Source of the DNA: Phoronis australis
Lineage: Eukaryota; Phoronida; Phoronidae
Assembly: GCA_002633005.1 (NCBI GenBank)
Contig: NMRA01000611.1
Location: 32,674 to 96,673, forward strand
Length of the DNA: 64,000 nt
Direction of reading: 5' to 3'
Shown here: positions 8,800 to 19,149 of the stretch, piece after piece
Position numbering within the stretch: the stretch's first letter is position 1
Layout: every line of letters begins with the position of its first letter
Notes under the pieces: model-generated
Told to the model about the DNA's origin: nothing
What the model saw: the letters and a program-made list of their open reading frames with translations, nothing else
Databases searched by the model: none
Made by a program: the position numbers and the translations under genes

Positions 8800-11700
8800 C
8801 TAGAAGGTAAAACGTAGTTTACCATTATCTACAACACAGAGAGTGTCATTACAGCACCAGAAATCGATAAAGTCGTCCCGCAACAATCTGTAGAAATCTA
8901 TCTTAATGCGGGATTTAAGACGACCAAAGAAATCAAATGTAATGTCATCCGTAGAGGACGGCACATGATCAAATAACAACCTGTTACGCATGAACCAGAT
9001 GGCAGACTTTAGCTCTGCTGACTATATAAGAAATAGGGTATGCTGGTGGGCATCCAAACCAGCAAACACTAGGTACAACATACTAAATGCGGAAACCTTA
9101 ACATGGTCACCAAACAAAGAAAATAGCATAGCATCTAAGACTTCCACACAGGGAGCAACAACCTCGCACTCATAAAAAAGATGAATTGAAGTCTCAGGAG
9201 ACAGTTCGCAGAACGGGCACGTGTCCGTCGAGCTAATAGTGCGAGCAAACAAGTTACTACGTAATGGCAAGAAATTATTAACGACTTTCCAACACAGGTC
9301 AGTCGCACGTCCCTCTAGACAGGGGGAAAAAACATACCTCCATATTTGCTTAATATGAGGAAGAAAGCTAGGATCAATCGAAATCTTAAACGGCTTGACA
9401 ATAGAACTCATAAACTTCCAATAAATAATCTTATTTGAGACAGACTCAAAATTGACGTTAGAAAAACGGCGACGAAAGTCCCGATAGAACGCCAACAGGT
9501 TGACGTAAAAGGGCGGAATGAAGGCTGAGTGAGGAACGATATTAGACGCCAGTTCGGGCTTCACCTCGCGGAAGTACATCCCGATCCAGTAAGTAGTGTA
9601 ATATTTCCAACGGAAATGTGTCGGATGAAAAAGGTAGCGATGAAGATGCATGAGCCGATAAGCTTTCAATTAGTAGCCACGTCAACGAGAGAAAAACCAC
9701 CGTTCTTTGGGCGGTTGTATAGAGTCTCGCGACGCGTGAATTCCAGTCGGTTACGGCCTTCTTTCTTGTAAAAGAAGTCATATTGTAATGAGACGATGCG
9801 AGACAACGCGTCGGCTGGAATGTCCAAAAAAGAGCCAACATACCACAGCTTTGTTAGCGCGTAAGAGTGGAGAACAGTACTCCGAGCAGTATAGGACAGT
9901 TCGCGCTGTCCGTGAGCGGATAAGACCGCCGACAGTTTTGTCAAAACAGGGCTCCAGTTCGACACCGAACGATCGCCCTCGGTAACGCGAAAACCGATAA
10001 TCTTATGTTCGGGAACCCAATCGATACCGAACGGCTTATCAATCTTGTTCCTCCAGCCTCCAAGCCAGATCCCTTTAGACTTGTGAACGTTCAGCTTGGC
10101 ACCATTAGCCTTACAAAAATTATTCATAATATCAAAGCATCTATCAACAGATTCTAAAGAAGAGATGCACAGAGTAGTATCGTCAGCATATAGCGAGACC
10201 TTAGCATCATCTTGACAACCCGGTACATGAATACCACGTATTAAAGGATCACTGCGAATCGCAACAGCAAAAGGTTCAATACGTACAAGAGCATGGACAA
10301 GGGGCAACCTTGCCGAACCCCCCGGCCTATTACAATTTCATCAGTCAAAAAGCCATTGACTAAGACTCTGCTAACAGGTCGGCTATACAAGAGTCGAACC
10401 CAATCAATAAATGATTCACCAAGACCAAAACCACGCAGGCAACCAAAAAGATAATCATAATTGACCCGGTCAAAGGCCTTCTCTTGATCGAGAGATATAA
10501 GAGCACAATTGAGGTTTTTTGAACCAACATAGTCTAAGATATTACGCAGCAAGTGCGCGTTGTCGACACTAGAACGGCCGGGCACGGCAGCCGTCTGATC
10601 TAGATGGACAATGTCGCCCATTACGGAAGCTAAACGCGTGGCCAGAACTTTGGCTAGAATCTTATAGTCTACATTGAGAAGAGAAATGGGTCTCCAAAAC
10701 TTAAGGTCATCTGCGTGGTTCCGATCCTTGCACAATAAAGTTATCACACCCAGACGCTGCGAATCCGACAAGGATCGAGCATGAAAAGCGTTATTTAGCA
10801 TCTCTACAAAGGACGCACCGAAAATATCAAAAAAGGAATAATAAAATTCTCTAGGTAAACCATCCGACCCGGGGGTCTTGTTATTATGCATAGCCCTAAT
10901 GGCTGACAGGCATTCATCAAAGGTAATCGGATCACCTAAAGCCTCCTGCTCAGAGGCAGACACACGAGGCAAATTAGACAAAAAGGACTCACAGAGATCC
11001 TCATCCAGAGGTTCATGTGAATATAAATTACTATAATAACGGTGTACTTCACTCATGATATCCTCAGTACCAGTCACCAAATTCTGACCAATAGTTAGAG
11101 ACGGAATTATCTTATTGCGAGCATTCTGCTTCTCGCGAACAGAAAAAGCATGAGAAGGTTTTTCATTACAGTCCAAGAGGCGTGCTCTCGAACGAATTTT
11201 GACCCCTTCGTTTTGTAGGTTATATAAGGATTGTAATTTGCGCTTCAGCTCAGACGCCAATACAGCGCCTTCACCAGATATATCATAGTGATGAAGTACC
11301 TTACGTAATTCTCGCTCTGAGACAATTATATCATTACGTAATGTAGAGCGAATACGTCTACTGTGTTGAATTATAAGGGATTTGAATTTACACTCGCACT
11401 GGTCCCACCACTCGGGGCTCTTAACAGGGGCTCGATCCAGGCAAGACCACAGAGAGATAAGATCGCTACGGAATAGAGGCGATTTTAAAACTGAAACGTT
11501 ACACTTCCAGTAGGAAGTGGGATTTTTGGGGGCAGCAATGCTGACACAAAGAAATACAAAATCATGATCAGAAAAAGCACAAGGCAAAAACGATGCACTA
11601 TAGTCGCTGATATCATTGGATATGTAGAAACGATCTAACCGGCAGGCTACATTGGTCCCTCGCCAGGTGAATTGTAATCCAGTGGGATTATGTGAGCGAA

Positions 11701-12241
11701 AATGATCTTTAACAGCATAAGCGCGCTGAATATTAGAAAGAGAACGGGAACCATAAGAACCAAGACGGGGGTTTCCACCCCGTTTATCAAGGGAGACGTC
11801 ATCAACACAATTGAAGTCTCCGCCAAAAATAAATTTCCGACGTGGAAGAAAAAACTGGTGAAGGTCATCAAAAAAGTTTTTTCGGGCAAGAGGCACATTA
11901 GGTGCATATATGTTAATGAGACGGAATGTCTCACCAGAAAAGGAAACGTCAAGTACTAAGAGGCGACCTTCAAAGTCAAAATGAAAAAAGCCAGTTTGAA
12001 AAACGAGAAGGGGATTAAAAAGAATGGCAACGCCCTTAGAATTACCATGGGAGAAACTCCAAAAGCATTTACCGCCCCACTCGGCCTCCCAAGATTTTGC
12101 AGTGGCCAGAGAGTCTACGTGAACCTCTTGTAAAAATATTACATCCACATTATGTGACCGGGCAATGGAAAATACCGCACTGCGCTTAGCAGGGTCTCTA
12201 AACCCATTGACATTTAGGGAAGCAAATTTCAAGTTATGCAT
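8800..12241 (-). pseudogene. LINE ORF2: AP endonuclease and reverse transcriptase, frameshifted
   Basis: ATG at 12241 (MHNLKFASLNVNGFRD). An exonuclease-endonuclease-phosphatase domain follows (FLQEVH, GGDFNC, FSDHDF), then reverse transcriptase blocks (NNKTPGSDGLPREFYY, WRPISLLNVDYKIL, SLDQEKAFDRVNYDY, GVRQGCPLS). The first open frame stops at 10241. A frameshift near 10290, just after GCPLS, moves the YADD catalytic box (SLYADDTTLC, about 10185) into another frame. Further breaks occur near 9669 and 9020, and the last piece ends at 8800. The protein would nick DNA and copy LINE RNA in place. The domain order and CCHC-type ORF1 fit the Tx1/L1 group. Not functional as written, unless the breaks are sequencing errors. 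Confidence 0.8.
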
Positions 12242-12298
12242 GAGAAAAAAAGAAAAAGAAAAGGGTGACAGGTACAGAGGATACCCAGTAAAGACATC

Positions 12299-13255
12299 TT
12301 AGCGAGGTGATGAGTCGTTGGCCTTTCGTTTCCGTCTTCTACGGTCAACCGTGATGAAAGAGGAGCAGGAGTCATCTGAGTGCGACGAACTAACTGCAGG
12401 TCTCTTTAGGGCGATGTCCGGAGTCGAGGGAAGGTCGATAAGTAAGATGGGGGTCTTGTCAGGTATTGGCGTCGCAGCAGAAGGAATATCATCTTCGACC
12501 ACGTCAGGTTGAGTTTCAGGAACAACAGAAGTGTGGGCAGCCTCAGGGGGGTGGTCCTCCACCGGGTCATCAACCTCTATGTCGAGAGTCGTTACCTGTG
12601 ATGCATATGTTGGCCGTCTAGACTCACAGTCAGCAGACGAGTGTCCAAAGGCATGACACTCACGGCAGCGGGGAGTTTTGCATTTATTTCGCAAATGTCC
12701 AGTCTGTTTGCATTTCAAACATAATGGCGGTCTTCCTTTCATGGTAATGAGAATGGGCCAACTACGTGAGTTAGCGTCCACAACGGTGAAGGAATGAGGT
12801 ATATCTTTGGCGTTTCTCAGCACGACCCTGCGGACCATGGTGCCCATAAACTCCAGTCCTGGGACAGAAGACTTTTCCTCATATACTGCCACAACTCGGC
12901 CGAAAGGAGATAAGGCCTTGGCCACTGAGGCACCAGAAACCCCGGGAGGCAGCCAGTGCACTCTGCAGGTGGTTACGCCCTCTTCAGCTGAGGTGAATCG
13001 AGCTGTGACTGGCCCTTTTGATGACGTCACAATAAAACTGTCTTTCAGAAGGCACTGCTGTGCTGTAACCTTTGTGCTAAGTTGCATGTACCATTCATCG
13101 TTCCTTGTGAGGCTTCCGAATGAAACGATTTCTGTCAATGGGATGTCTAATTCAGCAAACATCTTCTTCAACAGCTCCGCAAACGTTCTATTATACGGTT
13201 TCGAGTTTCCAGGCAAACAAAGTTTGATTACATTTCTTCCATATGGCGTCTCCAT
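12299..13255 (-). CDS. LINE ORF1, nucleic-acid-binding protein with two CCHC knuckles
   Basis: Intact 318-codon frame from ATG at 13255 (METPYGRNVIKLCL). The N-terminal half is a region of RNA-recognition type often seen in Tx1-clade ORF1 proteins (VHWLPPGVSGASVAKALSPF). Two zinc knuckles follow, CLKCKQTGHLRNKC and CRECHAFGHSSADC, each CX2CX4HX4C. The tail is acidic and Ser-rich, ending in a basic RRRRKRK stretch. Its role is RNA binding and chaperoning of the LINE particle. It lies 57 bases ahead of ORF2. Confidence 0.8.
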   Translation of the reverse strand: METPYGRNVIKLCLPGNSKPYNRTFAELLKKMFAELDIPLTEIVSFGSLTRNDEWYMQLSTKVTAQQCLLKDSFIVTSSKGPVTARFTSAEEGVTTCRVHWLPPGVSGASVAKALSPFGRVVAVYEEKSSVPGLEFMGTMVRRVVLRNAKDIPHSFTVVDANSRSWPILITMKGRPPLCLKCKQTGHLRNKCKTPRCRECHAFGHSSADCESRRPTYASQVTTLDIEVDDPVEDHPPEAAHTSVVPETQPDVVEDDIPSAATPIPDKTPILLIDLPSTPDIALKRPAVSSSHSDDSCSSFITVDRRRRKRKANDSSPR

Positions 13256-13279
13256 ATTTCCACTGCTTCTTCAAAGTAA

Positions 13280-13308
13280 ACTACACTTTGATCTTAGCCA
13301 AAAGGCCG
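13280..13308 (-). repeat. U2 snRNA-like 5' fragment at the LINE 5' end
   Basis: On the minus strand CGGCCTTTTGGCTAAGATCA and the following bases to GTGTAGT reproduce the 5' part of U2 snRNA (from nucleotide 10), with one extra A before GTGTAGT. The sense direction equals that of the LINE, and the LINE 5' region follows directly. It is too short to be a U2 gene and was probably carried along with the LINE. Confidence 0.75.
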
Positions 13309-13789
13309 GTATACTTATACTCAAACAGAATAAAGGTGGGCGGGTTAGATCAAAACATAAAACCCACAAACTTCCTCCAAATGTACTCATAGTTCCAAAA
13401 CAACTTCCCAGAACAACATCATAAGATTCCACATATGAACCTAAGCTTTCGCCAAATATGGTCACGGACAGACAAATCTTTAAGTAATTTCTGCTGAATG
13501 ATAACAATTCTATTGTTGTTGTCAGAACTGGCTAACCCCACAGCTGACCAATTCCGGTGAATTTAAAGTTACATAATTCTGCTAACAGAGCATAAACACA
13601 TGGTTAGAGACAAATATGCTGATTCATTTCCTATGCACTCATAGGAGGCAATAAATTTCAGTAAACAACTAATACCCTTAATTAATTACACAACAACCAC
13701 TTAATTAATACTTATACTTATCATGTAATATTATTCTCAAGTACATAGTCAACCCAAGTTCTAATGTGTTTGTATCATAGTTACTTTAA
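13309..13789 (-). repeat. 5' LTR, middle part (between LINE and piggyBac)
   Basis: Positions 13321-13783 match 1-462 of the window, that is, the 3' LTR. It ends at the TTAA (13786-13789) used by the piggyBac. Confidence 0.8.
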
Positions 13790-16443
13790 CCCTACAGAGC
13801 CTGACCTACTTTCACCAGTTCAGTGCCCAGTGGCCTGACCTCATTTCAGAGCTAGCAATAACAACAACACTGAGTTCAGGAATAAAACAACAGTGGCTAT
13901 ATTTCTCAAGTTAACACATACAATATATACATTATTTAAAAGAGCATTAAATTTTCTATGTGTTTAGCTTTTCAGAGTATGATTTAAAAGCATATCAGCA
14001 AATTTATAGACGTGTGAAGAAAGCAGAAAAGTTTGTGTTGATGTATAATTTTTTTTAACATGAAATTTGAAAACTCATAAATAAAATTTTTACAAATGAA
14101 ATATTCTTTAAATTTCAGATCTGGAAAATAAATCTAACATACAAAACTGCTGAAAAATTCACATCAATACCTTGAATATTATTAAAATAGCAACAATTTT
14201 ACATAACATACCTGCTTCAGCCACATATTGAAAATAAGTTTCACAGCACATAAACACAATCCACTTAGTATTAACACATATTTATAGTCACTCACAGTTT
14301 ATTGTCTTCAATAAAGACCTATGGTACTAGTTTTTAATTCTTTGGTTTCTTTCTTTGTTTCGGAGTGTCTGGGCGCTCGGGGTCGTCGTAGGCATAGTCA
14401 TGTAGGTAGTGATACCTGCCAAAGCACGGAGACGGGCACATGCGCACTCGGCACACCGAACAAAAATACATGGTGTCAACACATTGACGATGTGCAACAC
14501 AAGCTGATCTTTTTTTGTCTACCGCCATCTCAGGAGCATGGTTTAAGTTACGATTCAGACGAGTACAATCTCCAAGCGTAGAGGGGCGCACAACATGCTT
14601 GGCCATATTGCCATCAATAAGTTCTTCACACAATTGCAGGGTAAAGTCCTTCATTTTAGTGTTTGCACCAGTCAACTTTCGGTGTAATAGAAATGAATTC
14701 ACACGCGCGATGTCAATTAAGAACCAAAATAGCTTCAGATACCACACGAGACCTCTCATAAGCCGCTTGTGGGAGTTGATTCGTTGGTCAGACAAATCAA
14801 CTCCACCCATGTGAGCATTGTACTCTGCTATTACAACTGGACGATTCACATTAACTTTTGAAAATTGACCATTGACTCTGGTTGACCGGGACACAGAGTC
14901 AAATGCCTCACACACAGGAAGCGACGTCAAGACCGTTACAAGTTTCCTGTCCATCCATGCCGTTGCAGTGAGTGAGCCTTTGTATCTGAAGTGAGCATCA
15001 CCTCGTTTCATAGATTTCACTATTTGGGACTTGCTACTCATGCAGTCTTTCGGCAAATCCTTACGATTAGCTCTGACTGTTCCACAGGCCAGCGTCCCAC
15101 GTGATAAAAGGGACTCAAACAATGGGACACTTGTGTAGAAGTTGTCCATGTATAAATGATGGCCAACATTCAAAAAAGGTTCGGTAAGTTCCATCACGAC
15201 ATCGTGTGTTGGTCCGTTTTCAGTGACAGTTGCACTTTTGCCAGTGTAGACTTTCAGGTTCATCACATAGCCTGATGAACTCTCCGCAACGACAAACACC
15301 TTCAAACCCCACCTTATAGGCTTGTCCTTCATAAATTGTTTAAAACCGAAGCGAGATTTACATGCAATCATTGACTCATCAATAGATATTTCTCTTTCGG
15401 CAGCATACACAGTTCTCACCTTCGAAACAATACTATCTAAGACTGGTCTCACTTTATACAGTTTGTCGTACAAAGGATTGTCCTTGTTGGTTACCGCAGT
15501 CTCATTGTTCTGGAAATGTATATACCGTAATATCGCCAAAAACCTGTCACGTGACATCACTGCGCGAATCCCTGGTGTCTCCGTAAGCCAATTTGTTGTC
15601 CAGTAGTCCTTCAAGTTAAGCTTTTTTGTAAGTCCCATCGATATGAAAAGTCCCAACCACGATTTCAATTCTGTGACGGATAAAGCAGTCCATTTGCCCT
15701 TGTGTTTACCAGGGTTTTTCTGTCTCTCTTGCCTGGCATACAAGTTTGTCTGTTCTACAATACCACGTAACAGGTGGGAGGTGAAAAACAGGCCAAAGAG
15801 ACTCAGGGGAGACGCCGACTGCAGGGAGTCCTCCTCACCCAACGCATCAACAGTCTCTCTGGCAAGTCCAGGTGAGCCTTTAAAACGAACATTAACGTTA
15901 CTTCTGTCGTTTATATCCGATGTCCACTGGTCACCACGAGGAGCATTCACAGTGTCCAAGAAATTATTGTCCACCATGACTTCCGGAGCGTTATCGAAAT
16001 CGGCGTCATCCAAAGAGAAGTCGTCCTCAACGTCGATTTCAGCATCCGAATCTTCTCTTCGGGCAAGACGAGCAAGTGGAATACTGTCTTCGTCATCAGA
16101 GTCACTATCCGACTCAAATTCATCGATGGTGTCCATCAAATCTAAAACTCCGTTGACCGAAAGTTTACGTCGATCTCGCTGAGTCGCCATGACTTCAAAA
16201 CAACGTCGCAGGAAACGTTCAAAATTTAATTTTTTTACTGAGAAACACGCGCTTACACACAAAGAATTTGCTTTACTGATGACGTCAATAAATTGTGTGT
16301 ACATGGGGAATAACTTTAGTTTGTATCATTCGCAAAAGATGGCAGATAAACCCAATGGAATTTTCCTACGCATATACGCGGTTCCCGGCCTCAGAGGTAA
16401 AGCAACACGGAACCGCACATACGCGGTTCCCGGCGCTATAGGG
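13790..16443 (-). mobile_element. piggyBac transposon with TTAA target duplication
   Basis: 2654-bp element flanked on both sides by TTAA (13786-13789 and 16444-16447). Terminal inverted repeats are CCCTACAGAGCC on the left and, read inward from the right, CCCTATAGCGCC. The right subterminal region has two copies of ATACGCGGTTCCCGGC. The uninterrupted target, TATCATA..TTAATGATAAATAAATG, is present twice at the left of the window (around 466 and 664), which gives the empty site. The single long gene inside is intact. Confidence 0.93.
14334..16190 (-). CDS. piggyBac transposase, full-length open frame
   Basis: 618 codons from ATG at 16190 (MATQRDRRKLSVNG). An in-frame ATG at 16304 would add 38 residues of less typical sequence, so the later start is preferred. 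Acidic N-terminal region (EFESDSDSDDEDSIPLA), then the DDE-type core with the three conserved aspartates in EISIDESMIACK, HLYMDNFYTS and HMGGVDLSDQR. The C-terminal Cys-rich domain (CVAHRQC ... FCSVCRVRMCPSPCF) is the usual cross-brace zinc finger that reads the end repeats. The product cuts and pastes the element at TTAA. No stop or frameshift is seen, so the copy may be young and possibly active; a domesticated use is not suggested because the termini are intact. Confidence 0.92.
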   Translation of the reverse strand: MATQRDRRKLSVNGVLDLMDTIDEFESDSDSDDEDSIPLARLARREDSDAEIDVEDDFSLDDADFDNAPEVMVDNNFLDTVNAPRGDQWTSDINDRSNVNVRFKGSPGLARETVDALGEEDSLQSASPLSLFGLFFTSHLLRGIVEQTNLYARQERQKNPGKHKGKWTALSVTELKSWLGLFISMGLTKKLNLKDYWTTNWLTETPGIRAVMSRDRFLAILRYIHFQNNETAVTNKDNPLYDKLYKVRPVLDSIVSKVRTVYAAEREISIDESMIACKSRFGFKQFMKDKPIRWGLKVFVVAESSSGYVMNLKVYTGKSATVTENGPTHDVVMELTEPFLNVGHHLYMDNFYTSVPLFESLLSRGTLACGTVRANRKDLPKDCMSSKSQIVKSMKRGDAHFRYKGSLTATAWMDRKLVTVLTSLPVCEAFDSVSRSTRVNGQFSKVNVNRPVVIAEYNAHMGGVDLSDQRINSHKRLMRGLVWYLKLFWFLIDIARVNSFLLHRKLTGANTKMKDFTLQLCEELIDGNMAKHVVRPSTLGDCTRLNRNLNHAPEMAVDKKRSACVAHRQCVDTMYFCSVCRVRMCPSPCFGRYHYLHDYAYDDPERPDTPKQRKKPKN

Positions 16444-16494
16444 TTAATGATAAATAAATGACATGTTCATCCTACATAAAATCTCCCCGTAACA
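16444..16494 (-). repeat. 5' LTR, outer end
   Basis: Resumes the LTR after the piggyBac with TTAATGATAAATAAATG and ends ..CTCCCCGTAACA, matching the 3' LTR ends at 518 and 715. The next bases (GTCGG) belong to the older gag sequence and would be the start of the target duplication, whose partner lies left of the window. Confidence 0.8.
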
Positions 16495-16891
16495 GTCGGA
16501 TAGTTTGACACCTTTCGGTTTTCCATACAACTCTGTGCGGAAGGCATCGTTTGGGCTACTGGCTATGATGAGCTCCAGCACATGTTCACTAAGTTCTTTT
16601 TCTGAAAAATCACATTTGGGGGCCAATGTGCGTGCACGGGTTACAGTCATCAATGTTTTCATTGGGTTTTTGTCTATACTGCATCAGTTGTAGGCGGTGT
16701 ATACGGAAATTGACTGAGACTTTGAGTTGACTCTCAAAAAATGTCCAAAGTTCAGCAGGTTTATTTTTGTCAGCGTCAGTTAACCCACTGGCATTCAGTC
16801 GTTTTAAATCTTCATCTCCGATACCACGGAGGATTTTACAGGCCTGCTTACTTGCGTCCACTGTTTCCTCGTCTTCTATGTATAGTGTCAT
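16495..16891 (-). pseudogene. gypsy-type gag fragment, target of the Gmr1-like insertion
   Basis: Two overlapping frames give MTLYIEDEETVDASKQAC.. through FRIHRLQLMQYRQKPNENIDD, then after a one-base shift VTRARTLAPKCDFSEKELSE..ELIIASSPNDAFRTELYGKPKG. This is the retrotransposon gag segment common in marine invertebrate gypsy elements. It stops exactly where the LTR begins. Frame broken and truncated. Confidence 0.75.
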
Positions 16892-17494
16892 TTTCTGTTT
16901 AAATAACGCAAGATTTTCGCTTAGATCGTCGCTGTCCTAGGCCATCTTGGGTATGGAGGATGCCATATTTGTTTTGGTCCGGGGTCAAATGTCACAGGCA
17001 CAGAGGTTGCAGACACTCACTAGCACTGATCTAATTATAGATCGTCTGGGAGTGACAAATTTCAGGCACTGTGAGAGCTACAATGGCGATTCGATGTCCG
17101 AATTACTTTTTTCTCCTATCCTCAGACAGGAATAAATCATGGATAGTATAACTGTCACTGAACACTGATTGCACGTCCATTCAGAACAGTCGTTTCTTGC
17201 ACTTACGAAGTTGCGGTCGGCTGGTTGACAGACAAGTACTAGAGTTTGCAGACGAGGGCACGTTGCGGCTTCACGTTGTCCGGCTCCCGTTAGGCACACA
17301 ACAATTAGTTTCAGCAGTGCTCCACAGTCCTTGGGGTTGCACAACATCGGTTTTGGTAATCACAGGTGTGATTGGTTTTGTATCGCTGCCACCATGAAGT
17401 AGTATTTGACCGATAAGACACCAGGTTTAGGACAATAGGTTTACATTTGGAGACTAAGTACTGAGAGAACTACTTCATTCACTGCAATATATAA
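16892..17494. other. No gene recognised
   Basis: No coding similarity seen. It lies between two gag/protease fragments that are in the wrong order for one element, so it may hold an LTR or leader. Confidence 0.35.
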
Positions 17495-17940
17495 CTACGC
17501 TACATAGTAATACGATACTACAACATCATCCACAGGTCTCAGTTTAGGTTTTGCACTTGAATAATGACTATTAAACTGCCTTTGGGTTATAATTGTTTGC
17601 AGAGAGTCAGTATCAAGCTCAAATTGCATAAGATTTCCATCCACACACAATACTGTGTTCACAGGTAGCTCAAACGTACCCTTGCAAGGAGCCATTGTCC
17701 ACTGACACATGGTTCGTAGGTTTGGTTTTAGTTTTCGGTTTCGATGATTTTGAAGGTATGGAACGGTCTAGACATTTCCGTTGAATGTGTCCCGCGTCTT
17801 TGAATCCACATTTGTCTGGGTAATGTTGATCTCCACAATGAAAACTCGGCTTGGGGGGTTTCTGTTGCTGTGGTTTGTGATGTACATGGTTCACACTTGA
17901 GTTTGGGGACTGACCAAAGTGTGCTTTAGATGACGTGACT
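17495..17940 (-). pseudogene. gypsy gag zinc knuckle and protease fragment
   Basis: Starts inside the YqaJ-like frame and continues as QQKPPKPSFHCGDQHYPDKC.., with C and H residues of a degenerate knuckle (CGFKDAGHIQRKC). After a break it reads FELPVNTVLCVDGNLMQFEL followed by DTDSLQTI, an aspartic protease site in which the usual DTG/DSG is changed to DTD. Frame broken at about 17690. It may belong to the same old element as 16495-16891, but then the order is rearranged. Confidence 0.65.
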
Positions 17941-18790
17941 CGTAATTGGCGAGCATCTCTCCAAATGTCACTATTAGCTTGATCACGCATTTTTTCTTCC
18001 AGCTGTGAACATTGATTTTCAGTTACAACAACATGTTTTGTGTTGAATGACCAACACTGCAGTTCACTCCAGGTGAGTGCTCACCATCATGCACCAGTTC
18101 CGTACTTTGCTCAGCAGCTGGTGTTACTGTGTAGCTGGTATTCAGCGTAGTGTTTTTAAATTCAAACAGTGCCCTCAACGATAAGTCTTGTACAGCCTTT
18201 ACAAACTGTTCATGAGTTACGTACTGGGAAAACAACAAAGCATCCGTTACATTGTTACCTCTCTCTAAGTTCAAAGTGCTGTCAGTGTTGTGTGTAAATG
18301 ATATTTTGCAATGCTTTTGGCTCAAAATTGTTTTAGTGGCCGAATTCCACTTCAGTTTCTCGTCACTACAGGCTAGTACTGTCATATTGTTCCTTACGGC
18401 ATATTCTATTTTCCATAGAGTAGCACGCACATGGCTACAACTCTTGCCGAGGCCTGCCGTGCATGAACAGTGTCCTGGTATTATTGTTCCAGAGCCATCA
18501 CACTCTACCCATGCCGTATATTTTTTTCACTGCTCTGGCCGGCAGTGACTTCACCTTGCACAACTATTATTCCAAACTTTCCGACGTGTAGTGCATAACT
18601 TTGCCGATGTGACCACTTTGAAAATATTCATACGACTGCAGGCTTTTAAAGTTCTTCATTGCGCCACCGTCAACTGCTTTCGAAAGCACCAGGTAATTAA
18701 AAATATCCCCCGTACGTCACCGGAGGCCAGCCTCTCAAGTCATTGGTGAAAACAGACGACTTCATTTCGACTACCAGTTCGTTGCAACAA
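17941..18790 (-). pseudogene. SWIM zinc finger / YqaJ nuclease-family gene, broken
   Basis: Minus-strand pieces in order: DLRGWPPVTYG, then (frameshift) FNYLVLSKAVDGGAMKNFK and QSYEYFQSGHIGKVMHYTS, then (new frame) IIVVQGEVTAGQSSE and the SWIM finger PGHCSCTAGLGKSCSHV. After WNSATKTI it runs through a linker into MRDQANSDIWRDARQLRVTS, the start of a YqaJ-type exonuclease domain. It is then cut by the retroelement piece at about 17940. SWIM-YqaJ proteins are numerous in invertebrate genomes and their function is unclear; YqaJ itself is related to phage recombination exonucleases. At least three frame breaks, so a relic. Confidence 0.7.
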
Positions 18791-19140
18791 TCTGACATTT
18801 CACTTTATTAGCAGGATTAATAATGATAATCCAACAGATTTCTGAGAACGTTTATTTATATAATATGATAAATTAATCGAAGTTTGACTGCCAAGCAATA
18901 AACATGCAAGAATCACATCTTTGGACTCATGCTACAACACTTAAGAAGAACTGGTTTGTGATAAGTGAGATCTGGCAATGCATTGGCAAACTGTTAAGTT
19001 AGGGTCTGATGACGATGATTCTTAGTCAATCAAGAGAAAAACAACACCATAGATAGCCGGAGCTGTATATTGGAACGAACAGACAGACGCCGAATCCCGC
19101 GCCGTGGTCGGCAATAATACTAACTACTCTACACTACCCT
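18791..19140. other. No gene recognised
   Basis: AT-rich spacer between the SWIM-YqaJ relic and the TTCATGAA repeats. No coding or structural signal seen. Confidence 0.4.
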
Positions 19141-19149
19141 GTTGAAATC

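Larger units (their letters stand above)
8743..13308 (-). mobile_element. L1/Tx1-type LINE with two ORFs, inserted in the Gmr1 5' LTR
   Basis: About 4.6 kb non-LTR retrotransposon on the minus strand. It has a short 5' region beginning with a U2 snRNA-like stub, ORF1 with two CCHC knuckles, ORF2 with AP endonuclease and reverse transcriptase, then AATAAA and an oligo-A tail (plus-strand oligo-T at 8741-8752). Its host sequence, the 5' LTR, resumes at about 13309-13321. The 5' boundary is uncertain by about 15 bases, and I see no clear target duplication beyond a short ATAC-like match. ORF1 is open, but ORF2 is frameshifted, so this copy is dead. Confidence 0.8.
1..16494 (-). mobile_element. 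Gmr1-like Ty3/gypsy LTR retrotransposon, nested insertions
   Basis: Whole element, read on the minus strand: 5' LTR (16494 down to 8222, split by a LINE and a piggyBac), leader, gag-protease, pol, polypurine tract and partial 3' LTR (715 down to 1, cut by the window edge). The two LTRs match over 1-462 and 13321-13783. LTR ends are TGTTACG and CGTGACA on the minus strand, a near-perfect short inverted repeat. Pol has integrase before reverse transcriptase, the order of the deuterostome Gmr1 group of Ty3/gypsy elements. Just outside the 5' LTR (16495) lies another retroelement gag, so this copy apparently inserted into an older element. Gag carries a homopolymer frameshift and contig joins, so activity of this copy cannot be judged. 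Confidence 0.85.

Noticed and set aside
13280-13308. A U2 snRNA gene
   Set aside because: Only about 28 bases match; no rest of U2, no snRNA promoter or 3' box.
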